A stretch of 17,674 nt of DNA, taken from Streptosporangiaceae bacterium (lineage in GTDB: Bacteria; Actinomycetota; Actinomycetes; Streptosporangiales; Streptosporangiaceae). Made by a program: the position numbers and the translations under genes. Within the stretch, counting starts at the first letter, position 1. Each line of letters starts with the position of its first letter. Below the pieces are notes generated by a model that saw nothing but the letters and a program-made list of their open reading frames with translations, was not told the origin of the DNA and did no database searches. The DNA is taken from positions 1 to 17,674 of the forward strand of contig JASHSZ010000168.1 in assembly GCA_030040815.1 (NCBI GenBank). Reading direction: 5' to 3'. Positions 1 through 8,350 of this stretch are shown here, one piece after another.

Positions 1-196
1 CCGGCGTGCGGCTCGCGGCAATGGCCGGCGAGTCGCCGTGCGCAGCGTCCAGGCCCGCTGACCGGGCGTCGCCGCTTCCCGGAATAAGTCGGCCCGCGGT
101 GGCACCGAGCCCGAGGAGCAGGATGGATGCCGCGGCGATGCCGGCCCACCGCGTCCGCGCGGACGGCCCTGACTGATCGTGAGGCGGTCTGTGCAT
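1..196 (-). CDS. Membrane-anchored or secreted protein, N-terminal part only
   Basis: The frame reads from an ATG at 196 to the window edge without a stop, giving 65 residues of a protein that continues outside. It has a short polar N-terminus with several Arg, then one hydrophobic segment at about residues 17-39 (rich in Ala, Ile, Leu, Gly), followed by a polar Gly/Ala/Asp-rich stretch. This looks like a signal anchor or uncleaved signal peptide with an extracytoplasmic remainder. There is no lipobox Cys in the visible part. No convincing Shine-Dalgarno precedes the ATG, and an in-frame GTG at 232 is an alternative start. It lies 94 bp after accD on the same strand, so it may be co-transcribed. 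I do not recognise the family. Confidence 0.5.
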   Translation of the reverse strand, partial: MHRPPHDQSGPSARTRWAGIAAASILLLGLGATAGRLIPGSGDARSAGLDAAHGDSPAIAASRTP

Positions 197-290
197 ACGA
201 CACCGCTGCTTTGGCTGGTGGCAGCCCGCCACTCGCCGGCCGCCGGTTTTGACGGCCTTGATGCTACCTGTCCGATCGCCCGTGCCGCGG

Positions 291-1781
291 CTAGAGCGGA
301 ATGTTGCCGTGCTGGCCGCGGCTGGACGGCGCCGTGCAGATCGCGTCGAGGATCGCCTGCCGGGTCTTGTCTGGCTCGATGACCTCGTCGACGACGCCCA
401 CCGACACGGCCCGGTTCAGGCCGCCGACGATCTCCTCGTGCTCGGCCGCGAGCCGCGCCTCGACCTGCTGCCGCTCGTCTGCCGCGGCGGTGGCCAGGGT
501 CCGGCGGTGCAAGATACGCACCGCGGCAACCGAGCCCATCACCGCGATCTCGGCGCCCGGCCACGCGAACACCTTCGTCGCGCCGAGCGCGCGCGAGTTC
601 ATGGCGATGTACGCACCGCCGAACGCCTTCCTGGTCACCAGCGTCACCCGCGGCACGACCGCCTCGGTGAACGCGTGCAGCAGCTTGGCGCCGCGGCGCA
701 CCACGCCGTCCCACTCCTGGCCGACACCCGGCAGGTAGCCGGGCACGTCCACGAGCACCACCAGTGGCACGCCGAAAGCGTCGCACATCCGTACGAACCT
801 CGCCGCCTTCTCCGCCGACGTCGCGTCGAGGCAGCCGCCGAGCCGGAGCGGGTTGTTGGCGATGACGCCGACGGTACGGCCGCCGAGTCGGCCGAGGGTG
901 GTGACGATGTTCGGCGCCCAGCGCGGGTGCAGCTCAATGCCCGGCCCGTCGAGCAGCCCGCCGATGAGCGGGTGCACGTCATAGGCGCGGCGCGGCGACT
1001 CCGGCAGCAGCGCGGCAAGGTCGGTGTCGGGCAGGACAACCTCGTCGGCGGTGACCTGGTGGCCGAGCAGCAGCACCAGGTCCCTGGCCTTCGCGATCGC
1101 ATCCGCGTCGGTGGCGGTCACCACGTGCACCACTCCGGACCGGCGGCTGTGCGGCTCAGGCCCGCCGAGCCGTTCCATGTCCACGTCCTCGCCGGTTACG
1201 CTCCGCACGACGTCCGGCCCGGTGACGAAGATACGGCCCTGCTCGGAGAGGATCACCAGGTCGGTGAGCGCGGGCCCGTAGGCGGCGCCGCCCGCGGCCG
1301 CGCCGAGCACCACCGAGATCTGCGGCACCTTTCCAGACGCCCTGGTCATCGCCGCGAACACGGTGCCGACCGCATGCAGGCTCTCCACGCCCTCGAGAAT
1401 CCGGGCACCGCCGGAGTGCCACAGGCCGATGATCGGTGCGCCCGTCCGCACCGCGTGCTCGTACGCGGCGACGATGAGCTTGCAGCCGGCGGAGCCCATG
1501 GCGCCGCCCTGGATGCGCGGGTCGCTGGCGAACGCGACGGTGCGCACGCCGCCGATGCTGCCCATGCCGGCCAGCGTGCCGCTGTCGTCGGCGGGCTGCA
1601 GCAATTCCAGCGAGCCCGCATCGAAGAGCGCTTCGAGTCGGGACTGCGGGTCGCGGCTCGGCCGTGCCTCGGCGGTCGCGGCCGGAGCGGGCCTGGCGGT
1701 GGCAGGCCCGGCGAGACGAGATACCCCGTTCCCCTCGCTGAGCTCCGGGCGTGCAGCCGGTGGACTTTGCAGCATCGTCAC
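291..1781 (-). CDS. accD: Acyl-CoA carboxylase carboxyltransferase (beta) subunit, AccD6-like
   Basis: About 496 residues of the PccB/AccD carboxyltransferase family. It transfers CO2 from biotin-carrier protein to acyl-CoA, here probably acetyl-CoA, making malonyl-CoA for the fab enzymes just upstream. Visible signs are the Gly-rich acyl-CoA/oxyanion segments (GGARILEG, AAGGAAYGPA, FGGAYIAMNS) and the C-terminal HGNIPL typical of AccD6. The residue after GGAY (about 392) is Ile; in Streptomyces the equivalent position is Ile in acetyl-CoA-accepting AccB and Asp in propionyl-CoA-specific PccB. The GTG at 1781 is chosen because GAGGAG lies 6 nt before it; an ATG two codons later is the alternative. 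Longer frames would run into fabF. No biotin carboxylase gene is in the window, so the alpha subunit must be encoded elsewhere. It is last in the fab run, 40 bp after fabF, as in mycobacteria. Confidence 0.9.
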   Translation of the reverse strand: MTMLQSPPAARPELSEGNGVSRLAGPATARPAPAATAEARPSRDPQSRLEALFDAGSLELLQPADDSGTLAGMGSIGGVRTVAFASDPRIQGGAMGSAGCKLIVAAYEHAVRTGAPIIGLWHSGGARILEGVESLHAVGTVFAAMTRASGKVPQISVVLGAAAGGAAYGPALTDLVILSEQGRIFVTGPDVVRSVTGEDVDMERLGGPEPHSRRSGVVHVVTATDADAIAKARDLVLLLGHQVTADEVVLPDTDLAALLPESPRRAYDVHPLIGGLLDGPGIELHPRWAPNIVTTLGRLGGRTVGVIANNPLRLGGCLDATSAEKAARFVRMCDAFGVPLVVLVDVPGYLPGVGQEWDGVVRRGAKLLHAFTEAVVPRVTLVTRKAFGGAYIAMNSRALGATKVFAWPGAEIAVMGSVAAVRILHRRTLATAAADERQQVEARLAAEHEEIVGGLNRAVSVGVVDEVIEPDKTRQAILDAICTAPSSRGQHGNIPL

Positions 1782-1787
1782 GTCAGT

Positions 1788-1793
1788 CTCCTC
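1788..1793 (-). promoter_or_regulatory. Ribosome binding site that sets the accD start
   Basis: GAGGAG on the minus strand sits 6 nt before the GTG at 1781 and 12 nt before the ATG at 1775. This spacing favours the GTG. The site lies in the 40-bp gap between the fabF stop and accD, so accD has its own translation signal. Confidence 0.6.
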
Positions 1794-1821
1794 TGGGGGC
1801 ACGGGCACTGCTGACAACGGG

Positions 1822-3069
<1,248 letters not shown>

Positions 3070-3106
3070 CGTTGTTTCGCTCCTCGCCCAGTCGGCGACT
3101 ACTGCG

Positions 3107-3361
3107 TCAGGCTGACACCTCGGCGCGCCGGACGTAGTCGATCACGTCCTGTACCGTCTTGAGGTCCTTGAGCTGATCGTCAGGGATCTCGACGCCGAAC
3201 TTGTCCTGCGCCGCGACCGCGATCTCCACCATCGACAGCGAGTCGATGTCGAGGTCGTCGACGAACGTCTTGTCGGGCGTCACCTGGTCGGCGGGAACGC
3301 CGGCGACCTCGTCGATGATCTCGCCCAGACCCGCCAGGATCTCCTGCTCCGTCATGGCCAT
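3107..3361 (-). CDS. acpP: Acyl carrier protein
   Basis: An 84-residue acidic acyl carrier protein that carries growing acyl chains as thioesters on a phosphopantetheine arm. Ser41 in the motif DIDSLSMVE is the attachment site. The helix II-III region (VEIAVAAQDKFGVEIPDD) is typical. The ATG at 3361 is preferred because AAGGAG lies 9 nt upstream; a second ATG two codons later (3355) is possible. A longer reading frame upstream has no ACP similarity. It lies 62 bp after fabH and 37 bp before fabF, so the FabH and FabF substrates are made from one transcript. It lacks the long C-terminal extension of mycobacterial AcpM, closer to the Streptomyces type. Confidence 0.96.
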   Translation of the reverse strand: MAMTEQEILAGLGEIIDEVAGVPADQVTPDKTFVDDLDIDSLSMVEIAVAAQDKFGVEIPDDQLKDLKTVQDVIDYVRRAEVSA

Positions 3362-3423
3362 GATGTGTTGCTCCTTCTGCAGTGCTGCTCGGGGTGATGG
3401 ATGCTCCCGGACCGGGAGCGAGG

Positions 3424-4392
3424 TCAGGGTACCTTGATCACCTGGGCGGCGTAGCACATGCCTGCGCCGAAGCCGACCAGGAGGGCGTACTGGCCGGACT
3501 GGACCTCGCCGCGCTCGATCATTCGTGACAGCGCCAGCGGGATCGACGCGGACGAGGTGTTGCCGGCGTTGACGATGTCGGTCGCCACGATCGCCTGCGG
3601 CGCGCCCACCTTGCGGGCGATCGCCTCGACGATCCGCAGGTTCGCCTGGTGCGGGATGAACGCGGCCAGCTCACCCGGCGCCACGCCCGCCTTCTCGCAC
3701 GCAGCGACGGCGAGCGGGGCGAGCGCCGTGGTGGCCCAGCGGAATACCGCCTGGCCCTCCTGGAAGATGAACGCGTTCCGGTCCTTGATGTAGATCTTGT
3801 CGGCCAGGTCACCGTCGCTGCCCCACAGCACCGGGCCGATGCCGGGCGCGTCCGCCGCGTCGGCGACCGGGCCAACGACCGCGGCACCGGCCCCGTCGGC
3901 AAAGATGATGCACGTCGACCGGTCGGTCCAGTCGACCCACTGGGACAGCTTCTCGGCGCCGATCACCAGGACGTTGCGGGCGGTGCCAGTGCGGACCGCG
4001 TCCGCGGCGTTCGCGAGCCCGTAGCAGAAGCCCGCGCACGCCGCGTTCATGTCGTAGGCACCGGGTGCGACGATGCCGAGCCGCCTCGCCACGGTTGCGG
4101 CCGTGTTCGGGATCTGCACCTCGGGCGTGCAGGTGGCGACGATCACCAGGTCGATGTCGGCGGGTGACAGCCCGCTGCCGGCCAGCGCCTTGCCGCCGGC
4201 CTGCACGGCCATGTCAGCCACCGTCTCGTCTGGGCCCGCGATGCGCCGGCTGGCGATGCCCACCCGGGAGCGGATCCACTCGTCGCTGGTTTCCACGGTC
4301 TGCGCAAGCTCGTCGTTGGTGACGACCCTCGCGGGCTGGTAGCCGCCGAAGGCGAGCACGCGCGCGCCCGCCTGGCCCTCGGTCAGTCGCAT
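3424..4392 (-). CDS. fabH: 3-oxoacyl-ACP synthase III (KAS III)
   Basis: A 322-residue KAS III that starts fatty-acid synthesis by condensing an acyl-CoA primer with malonyl-ACP. The Cys-His-Asn triad is visible: Cys119 in NAACAGF, His248 in HQANLRI and Asn278 in NAGNTSSAS. The GFGAGM near the C-terminus is also typical. The ATG at 4392 is used because AAAGG lies 8 nt upstream and homologues begin at about this point; the frame stays open further upstream but without similarity. It follows fabD by 43 bp. Primer choice (acetyl or branched-chain) cannot be read from the sequence, though actinomycete FabH proteins commonly accept branched primers. FabH is in the cluster as in Streptomyces, unlike mycobacteria where it is elsewhere. 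Confidence 0.95.
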   Translation of the reverse strand: MRLTEGQAGARVLAFGGYQPARVVTNDELAQTVETSDEWIRSRVGIASRRIAGPDETVADMAVQAGGKALAGSGLSPADIDLVIVATCTPEVQIPNTAATVARRLGIVAPGAYDMNAACAGFCYGLANAADAVRTGTARNVLVIGAEKLSQWVDWTDRSTCIIFADGAGAAVVGPVADAADAPGIGPVLWGSDGDLADKIYIKDRNAFIFQEGQAVFRWATTALAPLAVAACEKAGVAPGELAAFIPHQANLRIVEAIARKVGAPQAIVATDIVNAGNTSSASIPLALSRMIERGEVQSGQYALLVGFGAGMCYAAQVIKVP

Positions 4393-4435
4393 CGTGTGTG
4401 CCTTTCGCCCGTCGCTGGCATGGGTGTGCTCGCCC

Positions 4436-5635
4436 TTACTCGGCTGTCGTGGGCAGCAGCCGCAGGAGAGGTTGTCCCGCGTTGACCGGGTCGCCATCCT
4501 CGACCAGCCACTCCATGACCGTGGCGGGGAACGAGGTCGTTATCGCCTGATCGCCCCCGCGTATTTCCACCCGTCCGAGGTCGGTGTCATGGCTCACCTG
4601 GGTGCCCGGCTCGACACCATCCGGGTGTCCGGCCGAGGCGCGGAAGACCCCGGCGGCTGGAGCCACGAGCAGCCGCCACTCCGGTGCGTGGTGGTCGCGG
4701 TGACTGTCGGCGTGCTCGGCCAGCAGCGCGCGCGCGGCGTCCAGATCGTCCGGCGTCTTCAGCGCGACCAGCTGGATGCCCCGCAGCCCGCGCTTGGCCA
4801 GTCCGGTCAGGGTGCCCGCCGGCGGCAGCTCGATGAGCGCCGTCACCCCGAGCGATTCCATCGTGTGCATGCACAGGTCCCACCGCACCGGGGCGCTGAC
4901 CTGGTTGATGATCCGGTCCAGCCAGTCAGGTCCGGACTTGACCACCGTACCGTCCCGGTTGGACAGCAGCGGCCGGACGGGATCGCGGGCTTGGAGGTCT
5001 GCCGAGGCCGCGGCGAGCGCGTGGACGGCCGGCGCCATGTGGTGGGTGTGGAACGCGCCGGCCACCGACAGCGGTCGGAGCCGGGCGCCGGGTGGCGGGT
5101 GGTCGGCGAAGGCCGCCAGCTGCGCCAGCGTTCCGGCCGCGACGATCTGGCCTGCGCCGTTCACGTTCGCCGGCGTCAGCCCGTGCGCTTCGATCGCGGC
5201 CAGCACCGCGGCTTCGTCACCGCCGAGGACCGCGGTCATGCCGGTCTGCTCGGCCGCCGCGGCCGCCGCCATGCTGCGAGCCCGGACACCCACCAGCCGC
5301 ATCGCGTCCGCTGCGGTGATCACCTCCGCGAGCACGCCCGCGGCCAGCTCACCGACGCTGTGCCCGGCCACGCCCACCGACTGCCGGCTGACCGGGTGGG
5401 CTCCGGTGACAACTTGGTCGAGCGCGGCCGCGATGGCGGCACCGACGAGCAGTGGCTGGGCGACCGCCGTGTCCCTGATCTCGTCGGCATCCGCAACGGT
5501 CCCGGCCCGGATCAGGTCGCAGCCCGCCAGGTCGGACCAGCCCGCGAGCCGGTCAGCAAAACCTGGCAGCTCGAGCCAGGCAGACAGAAAACCCGGTGTC
5601 TGGGCACCCTGGCCAGGACTGGCGAGGAAGAGCAT
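4436..5635 (-). CDS. fabD: Malonyl-CoA:ACP transacylase with C-terminal biotinyl/lipoyl-like domain
   Basis: A 399-residue FabD that moves malonyl groups from CoA to ACP. Residues 1-310 are a full transacylase: oxyanion Gln9 in PGQGAQ, nucleophile Ser93 in GHSVGE, substrate-carboxylate Arg118 and His196 in GAFHTH. A normal FabD is about 310 residues. The extra segment, about 320-395, resembles a biotin-carboxyl-carrier/lipoyl domain. It has a GVFRAS beta strand like GTFYRS of BCCP, then VEPGTQV and DLGRVE, and ends in a WLVEDGDPVNAGQPLLRL-like hairpin. Where BCCP has the biotinylated EAMKM turn, this protein reads EIRGGDQ, so the lysine is missing. The ATG at 5635 gives the usual MLFLASPGQG beginning with AGG 8 nt upstream; an ATG at 5641 is possible. 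It is first of the fab genes, 86 bp after fasR. Confidence 0.93.
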   Translation of the reverse strand: MLFLASPGQGAQTPGFLSAWLELPGFADRLAGWSDLAGCDLIRAGTVADADEIRDTAVAQPLLVGAAIAAALDQVVTGAHPVSRQSVGVAGHSVGELAAGVLAEVITAADAMRLVGVRARSMAAAAAAEQTGMTAVLGGDEAAVLAAIEAHGLTPANVNGAGQIVAAGTLAQLAAFADHPPPGARLRPLSVAGAFHTHHMAPAVHALAAASADLQARDPVRPLLSNRDGTVVKSGPDWLDRIINQVSAPVRWDLCMHTMESLGVTALIELPPAGTLTGLAKRGLRGIQLVALKTPDDLDAARALLAEHADSHRDHHAPEWRLLVAPAAGVFRASAGHPDGVEPGTQVSHDTDLGRVEIRGGDQAITTSFPATVMEWLVEDGDPVNAGQPLLRLLPTTAE

Positions 5636-5641
5636 TGTCAT

Positions 5642-5721
5642 AGCCTGCACTGTAGGAGTCCGCCATACCCATGCGGAAGTGAACGAACTTTGGGCGTCGA
5701 GGCGTGTAGGAACTCTACAAG
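5642..5721 (-). promoter_or_regulatory. fabD control region with inverted and direct repeats
   Basis: The 80-bp gap between fasR and fabD holds a perfect inverted repeat, TGTAG-GAACT-CTACA at 5705-5719, just after the fasR stop. The heptamer TGTAGGA of its left arm and loop recurs at 5651-5657, 54 bp away and near the fabD start. This is the expected place for the fabD promoter and a FasR operator (in Streptomyces coelicolor FasR activates the fab operon). Assigning the repeat to FasR is inference. No convincing -35/-10 pair is visible. Confidence 0.45.
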
Positions 5722-6924
5722 TCATGTTCCCTTGTGCGCGAGGCGGCCAAGGATGACGGCGGTCCACAGGGTGTACCCGCCCCGGCCGTCGCCCGGCATG
5801 ATGCCGGTGAGCTCGGTGACCCGTCGAAGCCGGTAGCGGACGGTGTTCGGGTGCACGAACAGCAGCCGGGCGGTGGCCTCCAGAGAGTTTCCCTGCTCAA
5901 GGTAGGTCATCACCGTGTCGAGCAGCGAGGTGCCGCCGCGGAGCAGCGGCTCGTAGACCTCCTCGATCAGCGCCGCGCGGGCCGATGGGTCGCCGTCCAG
6001 CGCACGTTCCGGCAGCAGATCACTGGCGAGCACTGGCCGCGGCGCCTCAGGCCAGCCGTCCGCGGCGCGCAGCCCCGCGAGCGCCTCGTCGGCCGAGCCA
6101 ACGGCGGACTGGAGGTCGGCCGCCGGAGGACCCACGACGACCGGGCCAGGCCCGAAGTGCCCGGCGAAGTGCCCGGCCGCGGCGAGCGGGTCGGCACTGC
6201 CGCCCACGATCAGCACCAGGCGGCTGCCGTGCACGCCCGCCAGCAGGTCGAGCCGGGCGCGGCGGGCGACCATCCGGAACTCGTCGATGAGGCTTGCCGC
6301 GTCGGTGCCATCGCCGTCCCCGATCGTTCCGACGATCACCGTCACCGGGCTGAACGACCAGTTCAGCGCCGACGCCCAGGACTGCAGCCCCTCGTCGACC
6401 TCGCCGCGCACCAGCGACTCGACCACCAGCGCCTCGAGCCGGGCGTCCCAGGCGCCGCGCGCCTCGGCCGTGCGCGCGTAGAACTTGGCGGTCCCGAACG
6501 CGATTTCCCTGGTGTAGCGCAGCACCGCCTCGCGCAGCTCCGCCTCGCCGCCCGGCGCGGCCAGCTCATCGACCTGCGCCTCGACGACGTCAACGATGAC
6601 ACGGACCATGTCGACGGCCTGCTGCAGCGTGACGGCCCTGGCGAGCTCCCGCGGCGCGGTGCCGAACACCTCGCCCGCGACGGCCGGCCTGGTCCGCTCG
6701 GGATGCTTGACCCAGTCGACGAACGCCGCGACGCCGGCCTGGGCGACCAGGCCGAGCCAGGATCTGTGCTCGGCTGACATGGCCCGGAACCAGGGCAGCC
6801 GCCGGTCCATCGACTGCACGGCTGCCGTGCCGAGTGCGCCCATCGATGCCTCAAGCCGGGTGATCGTCTCGGCCCGCACCCGCCCAGGCGGGCGGGCAGG
6901 AGCACCATGAGACCGTCCAGCCAT
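5722..6924 (-). CDS. fasR: PucR-family transcriptional activator of fatty-acid synthesis (FasR)
   Basis: A 400-residue regulator with the layout of Streptomyces FasR and M. tuberculosis Rv2242. The N-terminal half includes the conserved block LPWFRAMSAEHRSWLGLVAQAG near residues 43-65. A central GGDEF-like CdaR/PucR region follows, then a C-terminal PucR-type HTH (HTH_30) at about residues 334-374 containing the highly conserved FVHPNTVRYRLRRV. In S. coelicolor FasR binds upstream of fabD and activates fabDHPF; its position directly before fabD here supports the same job. The ATG at 6924 starts 4 bp after the stop of the MFS gene, so the two are probably translated from one mRNA. GAGG lies only 2-3 nt from this ATG, so a later start such as the ATG at about 6843 is possible. 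The ligand is unknown. Confidence 0.9.
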   Translation of the reverse strand: MAGRSHGAPARPPGRVRAETITRLEASMGALGTAAVQSMDRRLPWFRAMSAEHRSWLGLVAQAGVAAFVDWVKHPERTRPAVAGEVFGTAPRELARAVTLQQAVDMVRVIVDVVEAQVDELAAPGGEAELREAVLRYTREIAFGTAKFYARTAEARGAWDARLEALVVESLVRGEVDEGLQSWASALNWSFSPVTVIVGTIGDGDGTDAASLIDEFRMVARRARLDLLAGVHGSRLVLIVGGSADPLAAAGHFAGHFGPGPVVVGPPAADLQSAVGSADEALAGLRAADGWPEAPRPVLASDLLPERALDGDPSARAALIEEVYEPLLRGGTSLLDTVMTYLEQGNSLEATARLLFVHPNTVRYRLRRVTELTGIMPGDGRGGYTLWTAVILGRLAHKGT

Positions 6925-6928
6925 GCCC

Positions 6929-8221
6929 TCAGCGTGCCATGTCCGGTGAAGTGGCGCGGACAGCCTCGTCGCCTAGGCCGATCTGCCGGGTGCCGAGGAG
7001 AGCCGCGGCGAAGCCCGGCCAGCGGGACCACGCGATCAGGCTCAGCAGCGCCAGCACGACGGCCGACCCGGTCGTCGTCCACCGGATGCCGATGGCGTCG
7101 GCGAGCGGGCCCTGCAGCAGAGCGCCGATGGGATAGCTGACACCGAGGGCCACCTGGAAGAAGCTGATAACCCGGCCGCGGTAGGCAGCCGGAGCGGCGA
7201 GCTGGACCACGGTGGACAGGCCGGACAGCACGCCGAGGTAGACCAGGCCGACGGCGAAGAGGGCAATGATGCCCCACCAGCGATTGGGCGCGACTCCGTA
7301 CCACGCGAGGGCTCCCGGCAGCAGCGCCAGGCTCCAGCCAAGCAGCCGGCCGCGCCCGATCCGGGCTGCGAGGGGGGCGATGAGCAGCGCCCCGGCCACC
7401 GCACCGAGTCCCTGCGCGGTGGTGAGCTGTGAGGTCGCCGCCGCGACTGCGGCGGGCCCGCCGTGACTGAGTCGCAGGGCCATGGCAGGGACGAGGGCAA
7501 TGAACGGAGCGGCCACGAAAGCGACCACGCCCATCGCGATGATGGCGGCCCGGCAGGATGGCTGTGCCCGGGTGGCTGTCAGCCCTTCGCGCAGCGCGGC
7601 GAGTACGGGTCCGGGTCGACCGGGCGGCGGTGACAGGCGTACGAACGACACCGCTACGACGACGGCCAGGAAGGACGCCGCGTTGGCAGCGAAACTGGCG
7701 CCGAAGCCGAACGCGGCGATGGTCGCCCCCGCGAGGGCCGGCCCGACGATCCGGCCGGCGTTCCACTGGGCGGAGTTCAGCGAGCTCGCCGCCAGGAACT
7801 GCGAGCGTGGCACGAGGTCAGGCAGTATTGCCTGGCTGAACGGGCCGATCAGAGCGGACGCGCAGCCCTGCAGGGTGACGAGTCCAAGCAAGCCGAGCGG
7901 ATCGTCATGGCCCCCTGAGATCAGTGCGGCTAGCGCCGCCGCCACCAGCGCCTCGGCTAGGTTGCCGGCGGCGATCACCGGTCGGCGCGGCAGCCGGTCA
8001 GCGAGTGCGCCGCCGAGCGGGGACAGCACGCCAATTGGGAGGAACGCCCCCGCCGCCACCAGCACGGCCCAGCTGGCCTCGCCGGTCTTGGACACCACCA
8101 GCGCGCCGATCGCGACCGTCTGCATCCAGCTGCCGACGTTGGAGACCAGGCTGGCTGTCCACAGGATGGCGAAGTTGCGATGGCGCAGCGGCGCGAGTGC
8201 CGCGTCGGCGTTACGCATCAT
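6929..8221 (-). CDS. MFS transporter (MFS_3 / EntS-like)
   Basis: A 430-residue major facilitator with roughly ten to twelve hydrophobic segments. The N-terminus PLRHRNFAILWTASLVSNVG is typical of the MFS_3 group that includes EntS-like exporters. Motif A (GALADRLPRRPVI) lies at about residues 71-83 between the second and third helices, with a weaker second-half copy near AARIGRGR. It is probably an inner-membrane proton-driven exporter, but the substrate cannot be read. Two adjacent ATG codons (8221 and 8218) have no Shine-Dalgarno, so the mRNA may be leaderless. It is 129 bp after the coiled-coil/HTH gene and 4 bp before fasR. M. tuberculosis has no transporter at this place between aceE and the fasR homologue, so this pair of genes looks inserted into the conserved block. 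Efflux of a lipid or drug is possible but unsupported. Confidence 0.85.
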   Translation of the reverse strand: MMRNADAALAPLRHRNFAILWTASLVSNVGSWMQTVAIGALVVSKTGEASWAVLVAAGAFLPIGVLSPLGGALADRLPRRPVIAAGNLAEALVAAALAALISGGHDDPLGLLGLVTLQGCASALIGPFSQAILPDLVPRSQFLAASSLNSAQWNAGRIVGPALAGATIAAFGFGASFAANAASFLAVVVAVSFVRLSPPPGRPGPVLAALREGLTATRAQPSCRAAIIAMGVVAFVAAPFIALVPAMALRLSHGGPAAVAAATSQLTTAQGLGAVAGALLIAPLAARIGRGRLLGWSLALLPGALAWYGVAPNRWWGIIALFAVGLVYLGVLSGLSTVVQLAAPAAYRGRVISFFQVALGVSYPIGALLQGPLADAIGIRWTTTGSAVVLALLSLIAWSRWPGFAAALLGTRQIGLGDEAVRATSPDMAR

Positions 8222-8286
8222 CGGGACCGCGGGATCGCCGCGGGCCTGGTCACTGCCTCACCCTAGCCCGGTCGGCGCGCGCAGAG

Positions 8287-8341
8287 CGCTCCCATGGGAG
8301 CGGGATTGCCCTGCCTATAGCCAGTGTGATCCCGCTCCCAT
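8287..8341. promoter_or_regulatory. Nested palindrome and direct repeat upstream of the MFS gene
   Basis: A perfect 16-bp palindrome, CGCTCCCATGGGAGCG, lies at 8287-8302. Its half CGCTCCCAT recurs at 8333-8341. The right half of the palindrome and this second copy form a perfect 13-bp inverted repeat, ATGGGAGCGGGAT (8294-8306) with 8329-8341, around a 22-nt spacer holding TATAG. The two hairpins share bases 8294-8302, so in RNA they exclude each other. The site is 10 bp past the stop of the coiled-coil/HTH gene and 66 bp before the MFS start. It could be an operator for the MFS gene or a terminator without a U-tract. Confidence 0.55.
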
Positions 8342-8350
8342 CGGCCAGTC

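Noticed and set aside
249..1814. Long plus-strand frame opposite accD
   Set aside because: Antisense shadow of the accD gene; composition is Arg/His/Gly-rich without any recognisable domain.
4394..5836. 480-codon plus-strand frame opposite fabD
   Set aside because: Antisense shadow; spans the fabD gene and the fabD control region and has no domain.
6363..7766. 467-codon minus-strand frame across fasR and the MFS gene
   Set aside because: Different frame of the same strand as two well-supported genes; Arg/Gly/Pro-rich nonsense composition.
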